Made by a program: the position numbers and the translations under genes
From: Nitrospira sp.
GTDB lineage: Bacteria > Nitrospirota > Nitrospiria > Nitrospirales > Nitrospiraceae
Length of the DNA stretch: 40,553 nucleotides
Direction of reading: 5' to 3'
Assembly: GCA_024998685.1 (NCBI GenBank)
Contig: JACOEH010000044.1
Location: forward strand, 1 to 40,553
The notes under the pieces: model-generated
Databases searched by the model: none
What the model saw: the letters and a program-made list of their open reading frames with translations, nothing else
What the model was told of the DNA's origin: nothing
Shown: positions 15,437-22,584 of the stretch, in pieces
Position numbering within the stretch: the first letter of the stretch is position 1
Layout: each line of letters begins with the position of its first letter

Positions 15437-15892
15437 GTGGCTGACGTTTTCACCAAGACAAAGCGTTCAGAAATAATGGCTAGGATCAAGGGAAGGCATA
15501 CTTCTCCTGAAATCCGGCTCGTGATGTTGCTGAAAAGACTGGGGTATAAACCACAGCGACATAGGAAGGATCTACCGGGTTCACCCGATGTTGTTTTAGC
15601 AAGCACAAAGACGGTGTTGTTTGTAAACGGTTGCTTTTGGCACGGCCATAAGAACTGTAAGAGGGCGACTCTACCGAGCAGCAATAAGTCGTTCTGGATG
15701 AGAAAAATAGAAAAGAATATGCAGCGGGATGAACGTCAGCGAAGGGCTCTGAGAAAAATGGGGTGGAGCGTGCTGACCATTTGGACCTGCCGGCCGGTGT
15801 CTCTCGTCACCTTACCTTCTCTGTTGAGGCGGGGAGGCCTTCGTAAGAATCATAGCGATAGGGCCTGTCGAACGGCAAAAGTGAATATATGA
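15437..15892 (+). CDS. vsr: Very-short-patch repair endonuclease (Vsr)
   Basis: 151 residues from a GTG start. Vsr nicks beside T:G mismatches left when 5-methylcytosine deaminates, so it accompanies C5-methyltransferases. Key residues fall at the same numbers as recalled for E. coli Vsr: D51 (LPGSPDVV), F62, F67, W68, H69 and H71 in FVNGCFWHGHKNC, the Cys of which helps hold structural zinc. The N-terminal TKTKRSEIMARIKGRHTSPE is the usual DNA-entering helix. It is 42 bases behind the methyltransferase on the same strand and completes the R-M island. Confidence 0.94.
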   Translation: MADVFTKTKRSEIMARIKGRHTSPEIRLVMLLKRLGYKPQRHRKDLPGSPDVVLASTKTVLFVNGCFWHGHKNCKRATLPSSNKSFWMRKIEKNMQRDERQRRALRKMGWSVLTIWTCRPVSLVTLPSLLRRGGLRKNHSDRACRTAKVNI

Positions 15893-16030
15893 GATCACAG
15901 GTATTCTTTCACTTCTGCCAACTGCTGATCGGTGAGAACTCACCTTGCGAGAAAGAAAGAGGGTTGTTCTGCACAGCGGGTACCATATCACAAGACCTGA
16001 GCCTTATGTAGGATCGAGAATCACCGCAAG

Positions 16031-16205
16031 GTGAGGCGAACGGAGAGAAGGCTGACCGGCGTCCTCTACCGGTACCGGCTCAATTTGGAGTTCCACCTCG
16101 AGTGGGATGGGCGGTATTATCGAGTGCAGCAAATTGCATCGGTAGTCGATGAGGAAGCCGATCGGATTGTCGTCATGACTGTCTGTCTATACCTTCTATT
16201 TCTGA
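16031..16205 (+). pseudogene. DUF4258-like toxin remnant with a 4-base duplication
   Basis: The open frame gives EWDGRYYRVQQIASVVDEEA and then DRIVVMTV, the C-terminal pattern of small DUF4258-type proteins, which usually pair with DUF2283. It then loses phase at a tandem GTCTGTCT (16181-16188). Removing one GTCT gives …VVMTVYTFYF and a TGA at 16203-16205, fifteen bases before the DUF2283 gene, as expected for an operon. As written the frame runs on into that gene. The N-terminal part (from about 16031) is not recognisable and may also be damaged, so 15893-16030 holds nothing I can identify. Confidence 0.45.
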
Positions 16206-16220
16206 GAAGGGAGGCAATCT

Positions 16221-16445
16221 GTGAAGATCGAGTATGATAAGGAGGCCGATGCCATGTATATCCGCCTCCAAGAGGGCAACTTTCAGTGCCGCAACGTACG
16301 ACTGACGGACGAGATTGCACTCGACTTTGCTGCGGGAGAAAAGTTGGTCGGCATTGAGCTGCTTGGTGCAAGCCGCTTGTTCGAGAAGCCTGAAAATCCG
16401 GTGATCGAACTAAAAGACCTGATCCGCAAGGTGATCGCAGCATAA
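16221..16445 (+). CDS. DUF2283 family protein, probable antitoxin
   Basis: 74 residues from a GTG start with a strong ribosome binding site (AGGGAGG, six bases away). The sequence MKIEYDKEADAMYIRLQEG, VRLTDEIALDFAAGEKLVGI, ELLGASRLF is the DUF2283 pattern: three beta strands with the Y-D-x-x-x-D-A-x-Y-I start. These small proteins commonly follow DUF4258 genes and are thought to be the antitoxin half. Here the antitoxin is intact and the preceding toxin frame is broken, so the pair is probably no longer active. Confidence 0.85.
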   Translation: MKIEYDKEADAMYIRLQEGNFQCRNVRLTDEIALDFAAGEKLVGIELLGASRLFEKPENPVIELKDLIRKVIAA

Positions 16446-16481
16446 TCCAGGATTCCGCAGTCGACCATTGTCCCTTTCGTC

Positions 16482-16506
16482 ATTCCCGCGTGCTTCAAGC
16501 GGGAAT
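16482..16506. repeat. Short palindromic intergenic repeat (REP-like)
   Basis: ATTCCCGC (16482-16489) and GCGGGAAT (16499-16506) form an 8-base perfect stem around nine bases. The unit CATTCCCGCG…GCGGGAATCC is of a kind found dispersed in many bacterial genomes as mobile intergenic repeats. Only one copy is seen in this window. Confidence 0.55.
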
Positions 16507-16722
16507 CCAGAAAGTCCGGAACGCCTGGATGCCCGTCTCCTCGGCATGACCCTCTCTTCCACGACCGTACCATCTTCCCATCTTGGAGGGTTTCTCATCG
16601 CTCGCTCGCAATCGCCACCGTTCAACTGCGGAATCGGGTCCATTGTCGTGTCCGTTCGCTCCCCGCCGCATTGTTCTTTTGATTTCCTTGTCCGAATCCA
16701 CGCGCGATCCTACAGTAGAGAC

Positions 16723-17475
16723 ATGCTTACAACCGGTGAACCAGCGACCAGCTGTCCGAAATGCCATGCCCAACGGCTGGATGAGGCGGAGGAGTGTGGA
16801 AAGTGCGGCATTATTTTTGTCAAATACCGACCGGCTGCCATAACGGCTCGCCATACATCACACCAACCGTCGAGGAGAAAGTCTGAATGGTTGATGACGA
16901 CCAAACGGTGGTTGTTTGAATCGGATACAACGACCAATTCAATGACCTTTTACGGTCGAGCAGCCGTGCTTGCGGCCATGGTGTGGTGGGGGTGGAAGTT
17001 CATCGTCACGCCCCTGGAAACGAACTACACCGGCGAGTCGTTTCTTCATCTGATCAATCTGCCTTTTCATGAAGCCGGACATGTGATGTTCATTCCGTTC
17101 GGTCGTTTCATGACCATCCTGGGAGGAAGCCTCGGCCAGATTCTCATGCCGGTCATCTGTCTCGGGACATTCCTTGTGAAAACGCGCGATCCATTCGGGG
17201 CCTCCGTGTCATTGTGGTGGACGGCTGAGAGTCTGATGGATATCGCGCCGTACATCAACGATGCGCGAGCCCTAGATCTCATGCTGATCGGTGGGGTCAC
17301 CGGGAAGGAGACTGACGGGCATGACTGGAACAACATTCTGACGATGCTGAACTTATTGGAATGGGATCATCGGTTGGCTCACCTCACATACAATCTCGGA
17401 ATTCTTCTGATGCTGGGCGCCTTTCTCTGGGGAGGCGCGCTCTTACTGCGTCACTATCGTCGGCTGTCCACCTAA
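16723..17475 (+). CDS. Zinc-ribbon membrane protein with HEAGH motif
   Basis: From the ATG at 16723 the protein has 250 residues; the frame is open from 16468, but that part is repeat sequence. Residues 11-28 hold a zinc ribbon (CPKC…CGKC). About four membrane helices follow (AAVLAAMVWWGWKFIV, GGSLGQILMPVICLGTFLV, the C-terminal LGILLMLGAFLWGGALLL). In between is LPFHEAGHVMFIPFG, with H116-E117-x-x-H120 in a membrane-proximal helix. HEAGH resembles the catalytic site of M50-like intramembrane proteases, but no NPxDG or similar third-ligand motif is obvious; WTAESLMDIAPY may serve. It stands alone between the R-M island and kdp. Confidence 0.75.
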   Translation: MLTTGEPATSCPKCHAQRLDEAEECGKCGIIFVKYRPAAITARHTSHQPSRRKSEWLMTTKRWLFESDTTTNSMTFYGRAAVLAAMVWWGWKFIVTPLETNYTGESFLHLINLPFHEAGHVMFIPFGRFMTILGGSLGQILMPVICLGTFLVKTRDPFGASVSLWWTAESLMDIAPYINDARALDLMLIGGVTGKETDGHDWNNILTMLNLLEWDHRLAHLTYNLGILLMLGAFLWGGALLLRHYRRLST

Positions 17476-17545
17476 CCTATCTCATTTCATAACGCGCCTC
17501 TTTCCCGCCGATTTTAATCTCTTCTTGACGACGAAGCCGACCATT

Positions 17546-17580
17546 TTGACGCCATTTTTATGGCGCATTTTGTAGAGTGC
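17546..17580 (+). promoter_or_regulatory. Probable kdp promoter region with small hairpin
   Basis: TTGACG at 17546-17551 could be a -35 element; the -10 about 17 bases on is weak. A CGCCAT-TTTT-ATGGCG inverted repeat (17550-17565) overlaps it and could be an operator or the end of the preceding transcript. It lies 24-58 bases before the first kdp peptide start, so it is the natural control region for the operon, presumably through the KdpD-KdpE pair encoded at its far end. Confidence 0.3.
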
Positions 17581-17603
17581 TTTCCAAAGGAGGTAACTTC
17601 CCC

Positions 17604-17693
17604 ATGGAGATAATCATCATCGCGCTGTCGGTCGCGTTCTTTCTGCTCTCCGGTTGGCTGATTTTCGGTTTAGATCGTCTAAGGGAGAAATAA
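17604..17693 (+). CDS. 29-residue membrane peptide at head of kdp operon
   Basis: ATG at 17604 with a strong ribosome binding site (AAAGGAGG). The peptide starts MEIIIIALSVAFFLLSGWLI and ends GLDRLREK: one membrane helix and a charged cytoplasmic tail. The KdpF gene starts two bases after its TAA. It is not KdpF, which is the next peptide and has the typical end. Similar peptides of the pattern (short helix, then LDRLRE) precede kdpF in several other bacteria as far as I recall. It may be a second accessory subunit of the KdpFABC complex. Function unproven. Confidence 0.7.
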   Translation: MEIIIIALSVAFFLLSGWLIFGLDRLREK

Positions 17694-17695
17694 AA

Positions 17696-17785
17696 ATGAA
17701 CGCAATGTACGTGCTGGGCGGAATGGTGTCGGCGGGACTCCTGATCTATCTCGTGGTCGCGTTGCTGAAGGCGGAGTGGTTCTGA
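17696..17785 (+). CDS. kdpF: KdpF, small subunit of the potassium-transporting ATPase
   Basis: 29 residues ending …LIYLVVALLKAEWF; compare E. coli KdpF, which ends YLVYALINAEAF. A single membrane helix stabilises the KdpABC complex in the inner membrane. ATG at 17696, preceded by AAGGGAGA in the previous peptide. Its TGA overlaps the ATG of kdpA by one base. Confidence 0.85.
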   Translation: MNAMYVLGGMVSAGLLIYLVVALLKAEWF

Positions 17786-19539
17786 TGACCATGAATGCCG
17801 TTGTCCAAGTTCTCGTGTTCGTTGGTGTGCTGCTGGCTCTCGTGAAACCACTGGGCTGGTACATGGCGAGGGTCTATGAGGGCAAACCCGTTGGCTTGGA
17901 CTGTCTCCTTGGTCCCGTGGAACGGGCTTTGTATCGACTCTGCGGAGTTCGACCAGACAAGGAGATGAACTGGAAGAACTATGGGGCAGCAATGCTGCTC
18001 TTCAATGCAGTGGGGTTCTTCTTTCTCTATGGCTTGCAGCGTCTGCAGAGTCTTTTGCCCCTCAATCCGGCCAACCTTGGTGGGGTCGCACCCGATCTGG
18101 CTTTCAACACAGCGGCGAGTTTCGTGACCAATACGAACTGGCAAGCGTATGGCGGTGAAACGACGTTGATCTCTCCCACGCAGATGCTCGGCCTGACCGT
18201 GCAAAACTTCGTCTCCGCCGCAACAGGAATGGCAGTGCTCGTTGCGTTGATACGGGGCTTGAGCCGAAATACATCAACGACGCTCGGGAATTTCTGGAGC
18301 GATCTGGCCCGTAGCACACTCTATATTCTTCTGCCGCTTTCTCTGCTTTTATCTCTTCTGTTGGTGTCTCAAGGCGTGGTCCAGACATTTGATTCATATC
18401 AAACAGCGACCCTGCTACAGCCAGTGATGAATGAACAAGGAAACTCCAAAATTAAGCCTACAGAGCAGGTCCTCGCAGTAGGACCTGCCGCTTCCCAGAT
18501 CGCCATCAAGCAACTCGGCACGAACGGCGGCGGTTTTTTTAACGCCAATTCCGCGCATCCGTTCGAAAATCCGACCCCATGCACCAATTTTTTGGAAGTC
18601 CTGGCCATGGTTCTTATCCCTGCCTCACTTTGTTACACCTTCGGCGTGATGGTGGATGATACTCGCCAGGGCTGGGCTCTGCTCATGGCCATGATGATTC
18701 TTCTTCTACCTTTTGTGGCCATCGGACTGTCCGCTGAGCAAAGCGGTAATTCGCTCCTGACTGCTGCGGGAGTCGATCAACTGTCCCAAGCCGGTCAGGC
18801 CGGAGGGAATACGGAAGGGAAGGAGACACGATTCGGCATCACCGGCTCGGCCTTGTGGTCGGTGGTTACAACTGCCGCCTCCAATGGAGCGGTGAATTCC
18901 ATGCACGACTCCTATACGCCGCTGGGCGGACTGGTGCCGCTGTTCCTCATGCAGTTCGGCGAAGTGGTCTTCGGCGGAGTCGGATCTGGGCTGTACGGCA
19001 TGATCGTCTTCGCGATCATCGCAGTGTTTATCTCAGGATTGATGGTCGGACGGACACCGGAATATCTCGGCAAAAAGATCGAGCCCTATGAGATGAAGAT
19101 GGCCGCGCTGCTCATCCTCATCATGCCCATCATCGTCTTAAGCTTCACCGCCCTTGCGATCAGCACTGAAACAGGCCGATCCTCTATCTTTAACCCCGGT
19201 TCTCATGGGTTCAGTGAGATTCTCTACGCCTATACGTCCCAGGGCAACAACAACGGCAGTGCATTTGCCGGGCTCAATGTGAACACTCCCTTTTACAACC
19301 TCACGGGCGGCATTGCGATGTTGATATCCCGCTTCTGGCTGGCTATCTCGATCCTGGCGCTCGCAGGCGCCTTGGCTCGCAAAAAATTGGTGCCGGCCGG
19401 TCCTGGGACTTTGCCGACTCACACCCCGTTGTTCGTGGTGCTCTTGATCAGTGTCGTCGTGATGGTCGGCGCGCTCACGTTTCTACCAGCTCTTGCCTTG
19501 GGGCCGATCGTTGAGGAGCTGATGATAAGGGGATCGTAA
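17785..19539 (+). CDS. kdpA: KdpA, potassium-binding channel subunit
   Basis: 584 residues from the ATG at 17785, normal for KdpA. This subunit carries the K+ selectivity filter within the inner membrane and belongs to the superfamily of potassium transporters (SKT). About ten hydrophobic helices can be seen, with filter loops such as [36 protein letters not shown] and [20 protein letters not shown]-like segments. The third and fourth pore loops are complete ([17 protein letters not shown]). Starting at GTG 17776 would add three residues, but the ATG has GGAG at a suitable distance and overlaps the kdpF stop (TGATG), giving coupling. Confidence 0.97.
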   Translation: MTMNAVVQVLVFVGVLLALVKPLGWYMARVYEGKPVGLDCLLGPVERALYRLCGVRPDKEMNWKNYGAAMLLFNAVGFFFLYGLQRLQSLLPLNPANLGGVAPDLAFNTAASFVTNTNWQAYGGETTLISPTQMLGLTVQNFVSAATGMAVLVALIRGLSRNTSTTLGNFWSDLARSTLYILLPLSLLLSLLLVSQGVVQTFDSYQTATLLQPVMNEQGNSKIKPTEQVLAVGPAASQIAIKQLGTNGGGFFNANSAHPFENPTPCTNFLEVLAMVLIPASLCYTFGVMVDDTRQGWALLMAMMILLLPFVAIGLSAEQSGNSLLTAAGVDQLSQAGQAGGNTEGKETRFGITGSALWSVVTTAASNGAVNSMHDSYTPLGGLVPLFLMQFGEVVFGGVGSGLYGMIVFAIIAVFISGLMVGRTPEYLGKKIEPYEMKMAALLILIMPIIVLSFTALAISTETGRSSIFNPGSHGFSEILYAYTSQGNNNGSAFAGLNVNTPFYNLTGGIAMLISRFWLAISILALAGALARKKLVPAGPGTLPTHTPLFVVLLISVVVMVGALTFLPALALGPIVEELMIRGS

Positions 19540-19540
19540 G

Positions 19541-21676
19541 GTGCCACACACAATGAGTACGCCGGCAACAGCACACAAGTCCCAGTCTCTTTTCGACGCC
19601 GCAGTGTTGCGCCTGGCGTGCCGCGACGCCGTCGTCAAGCTTGATCCCCGTCATCAAGTCAAGAACCCAGTCATGTTCGTGGTGTGGATAGGAAGTATCT
19701 TGGCGACTCTTCTGTTTTTGCAGGCGATAGCCGGAGCAGGGGAGGCGCCGACTTGGTTCATTTTTGCCATTGCTCTCTGGCTCTGGTTCACCATCCTGTT
19801 TGCCAACTTTGCGGAAGCCATGGCGGAAGGTCGCGGCAAAGCGCAGGCCGATTCGCTCCGGCGTGCGCGCCGGGAACTCACGGCCAAGAGGCTTGGCGCC
19901 GTCAATCCTGGAATCGAGCACTATGCCGTATGGAACCGACAGTTCCAGCGGCGCGATACGTTCAGCGTGGTGTCAGCGAATCAACTCAAGCAAGGAGACG
20001 TATTCCTGGTGGAGGCGGGAGATTTCATCCCCGCCGATGGCGAGATCATAGAAGGCGTGGCCTCGGTGAATGAAAGTGCCATTACCGGCGAAAGCGCACC
20101 CGTCATTCGAGAAAGCGGCGGCGACCGCAGCGCCGTTACGGGAGGCACGAAGATTCTATCCGACTGGCTCATCGTTCGTGTCACAGCCAGTCCAGGAGAA
20201 AGCTTCCTGGATCGAATGATTGCGATGGTAGAAGGAGCTAAGCGCCAGAAAACGCCGAATGAAATCGCTCTGACGATTTTGCTCGCAGCCCTAACGATCA
20301 TTTTCTTGTTGGCCACCGTGACCCTGTTGCCGTTCTCTCTGTATAGCGTGCAAGCCATGGGGCAGGGGACACCGGTCACTGTCACCGTCTTGGTCGCGCT
20401 CTTAGTCTGCCTGATTCCGACCACCGTCGGGGCGCTCCTCTCAGCCATCGGAATTGCCGGCATGGACCGCATGGTGCAAGCCAACGTCATCGCGATGTCG
20501 GGGAAGGCCGTTGAAGCGGCGGGGGACGTGGATGTCCTCCTGCTGGATAAGACCGGCACCATCACGCTCGGGAACCGTCAGGCGACCGCCTTCCTTCCGG
20601 CGGAGGGAGTAGACGCTCAGGCGCTGGCCGACGCCGCCCAACTCTCATCGCTGGCCGACGAGACACCGGAGGGTCGCAGCATCGTCGTCCTGGCCAAAGA
20701 GAAGTATGGACTACGCGCCCGAGACATCCATGAGATGGGCGCCACATTTATGCCCTTTACTGCCCAGACGCGGATGAGCGGGGTCAACCTAGAGAGACGG
20801 CAGATCCGTAAAGGCTCAGCGGATGCAATCGAAGCCTATGTGATTTCGCAGGGAGGACACTTTTCTGAATTTGTCCGGCTGAATGTCGAGACGATTGCGA
20901 GGCAAGGAGGAACGCCCCTAGTGGTGGCTGAAAAGGCTAAGGTATTGGGGGTAATAGCGCTGCATGACATCGTCAAAGGTGGGATTAAGGAACGATTTAT
21001 TGAGCTGCGCCGGATGGGCATCAAGACCGTCATGATCACCGGCGACAACCCGCAAACAGCCGCGGCCGTGGCGGCGGAAGCCGGTGTGGATGATTTCCTT
21101 GCGCAGGCCACCCCGGAAGCCAAGCTCAAATTAATCCGTGATCTTCAATCCGAAGGCCGCCTCGTCGCCATGACCGGAGATGGAACAAACGATGCGCCGG
21201 CCCTGGCGCAGGCTGACGTCGCCGTCGCAATGAACACAGGGACCCAGGCGGCAAAAGAGGCGGGCAACCTGGTCGATCTGGATTCTAACCCTACAAAGCT
21301 CATCGAAATCGTGGAAATCGGCAAACAATTGCTCATGACTCGCGGCGCATTGACGACCTTCAGTATCGCGAACGATGTGGCCAAATACTTCGCAATCATC
21401 CCAGCGGCCTTTGCTACGACCTATCCGGCGCTCAATACACTGAACGTGATGCAATTGGCGACTCCCCAGAGCGCCGTCCTCTCAGCGGTCATCTTCAACG
21501 CGTTGATCATCATCGCGCTCATCCCGCTTGCGCTACGAGGCATCAAGTATCGGCCCATTGGAGCAGAATTGCTGCTGCGGCGGCATCTCCTGATCTATGG
21601 ATTGGGAGGTATGGTGGTGCCCTTCGTCGGCATCAAACTGATCGATATGGTTCTGGTGGCCTTGCATCTTGTTTAA
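19541..21676 (+). CDS. kdpB: KdpB, P-type ATPase catalytic subunit
   Basis: 711 residues from a GTG start (AAGGGG about nine bases upstream; an ATG at 19553 is possible). It hydrolyses ATP and energises K+ uptake through KdpA. The P-type motifs are complete: ITGES (actuator loop; its Ser is the site of inhibitory phosphorylation in E. coli), the phosphorylated D336 in [23 protein letters not shown] (nucleotide binding), [10 protein letters not shown], and [35 protein letters not shown] is the conserved membrane segment near the ion path. Confidence 0.98.
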   Translation: MPHTMSTPATAHKSQSLFDAAVLRLACRDAVVKLDPRHQVKNPVMFVVWIGSILATLLFLQAIAGAGEAPTWFIFAIALWLWFTILFANFAEAMAEGRGKAQADSLRRARRELTAKRLGAVNPGIEHYAVWNRQFQRRDTFSVVSANQLKQGDVFLVEAGDFIPADGEIIEGVASVNESAITGESAPVIRESGGDRSAVTGGTKILSDWLIVRVTASPGESFLDRMIAMVEGAKRQKTPNEIALTILLAALTIIFLLATVTLLPFSLYSVQAMGQGTPVTVTVLVALLVCLIPTTVGALLSAIGIAGMDRMVQANVIAMSGKAVEAAGDVDVLLLDKTGTITLGNRQATAFLPAEGVDAQALADAAQLSSLADETPEGRSIVVLAKEKYGLRARDIHEMGATFMPFTAQTRMSGVNLERRQIRKGSADAIEAYVISQGGHFSEFVRLNVETIARQGGTPLVVAEKAKVLGVIALHDIVKGGIKERFIELRRMGIKTVMITGDNPQTAAAVAAEAGVDDFLAQATPEAKLKLIRDLQSEGRLVAMTGDGTNDAPALAQADVAVAMNTGTQAAKEAGNLVDLDSNPTKLIEIVEIGKQLLMTRGALTTFSIANDVAKYFAIIPAAFATTYPALNTLNVMQLATPQSAVLSAVIFNALIIIALIPLALRGIKYRPIGAELLLRRHLLIYGLGGMVVPFVGIKLIDMVLVALHLV

Positions 21677-21711
21677 CCTGGATACGACGGTCTCTAGAAG
21701 ACAGGAGAACT

Positions 21712-22287
21712 ATGAAAGAACAAATAAGACCGGCTCTGACCATGCTGGTGCTTCTGACTGTCTTGACGGGGCTGATTTATCCGCTGGCGGTCACGGGGCT
21801 GGCCCAAGTGTTTTTCTCAGACCAGGCAAACGGCAACTTGATCATGCGCGAAGGCAAGGCGGTCGGGTCCAAGTTGATTGGGCAGTACTTCGACAAACCG
21901 GAGTATTTCTGGGGCCGTCCATCGGCGACTGCGCCGTTTCCCTACAACGCCGCTGCGTCGGGAGGGTCGAACCTCGGTCCTACCAATCCGGCGCTTATCG
22001 AGGCAGTCAAAGCGAGGGTGGCCGCCTTACGAGCCGCAGATCCAGGCAACGATTTGTCTGTACCGGTCGACCTGGTCACCGCTTCGGGAAGCGGGCTGGA
22101 TCCCCACATCAGTCCGGCAGCCGCCCTGTACCAAGCGAAACGAGTAGCCCGTGCGCGAGGCCTGGATGAGGCCATCGTACAAACGCTTATCGTCACGCAT
22201 ACAGAAGAACGCCAATTCGGATTACTAGGAGAACGGAAAGTCAATCTTCTGCAATTGAATCTGGCGCTCGATTCGTTGATTCGCTAA
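21712..22287 (+). CDS. kdpC: KdpC, potassium-transporting ATPase subunit C
   Basis: 191 residues, normal length. One N-terminal membrane helix ([21 protein letters not shown]) and a periplasmic domain with the family blocks [50 protein letters not shown] and [15 protein letters not shown]. KdpC is needed for assembly and activity of the complex. The ribosome binding site is AGGAGA, 6-7 bases before the ATG, 35 bases downstream of kdpB. Confidence 0.97.
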   Translation: MKEQIRPALTMLVLLTVLTGLIYPLAVTGLAQVFFSDQANGNLIMREGKAVGSKLIGQYFDKPEYFWGRPSATAPFPYNAAASGGSNLGPTNPALIEAVKARVAALRAADPGNDLSVPVDLVTASGSGLDPHISPAAALYQAKRVARARGLDEAIVQTLIVTHTEERQFGLLGERKVNLLQLNLALDSLIR

Positions 22288-22330
22288 GCCAATTCCTCGT
22301 TGAAACACCGGATACTGGAAGAGGTGCTTG

Positions 22331-22459
22331 GTGTTACTGCTCATCTTATTTCTGATTACGCTCTGGGCAATGGCTTTCTTGATCTGGCTGTTGTGGAAAT
22401 GGCTGCCGCCAAGAGACAAGGTGCGCCGCCCTCTTCAAGGTCCCGCCGCCAAGCCATGA
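22331..22459 (+). CDS. 42-residue membrane ORF between kdpC and kdpD
   Basis: From the GTG at 22331 (TTG at 22328 also possible; GGAAGAGG upstream) the peptide is a single strongly hydrophobic segment, VLLLILFLITLWAMAFLIWL, then LWKWLPPRDKVRRPLQGP and a few more residues. The W-rich helix followed by a basic tail has the look of a real inner-membrane peptide, not of noncoding sequence. Its stop overlaps an ATG of another 20-codon frame (ATGA). I know no named family. Its location inside the kdp operon suggests a role with the transporter or with KdpD. Confidence 0.5.
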   Translation: MLLLILFLITLWAMAFLIWLLWKWLPPRDKVRRPLQGPAAKP

Positions 22460-22584
22460 GCATTTCCGAAGCCGATCTGAGTGACGTAAAATTGGCGGGG
22501 AAGGTGCTGATCCCGTAGACCAAGAACCGTCCCTTAGTCCAAGCATTGTTCGAGCATCCCTGTAACCTGGAATACACATCAGTA

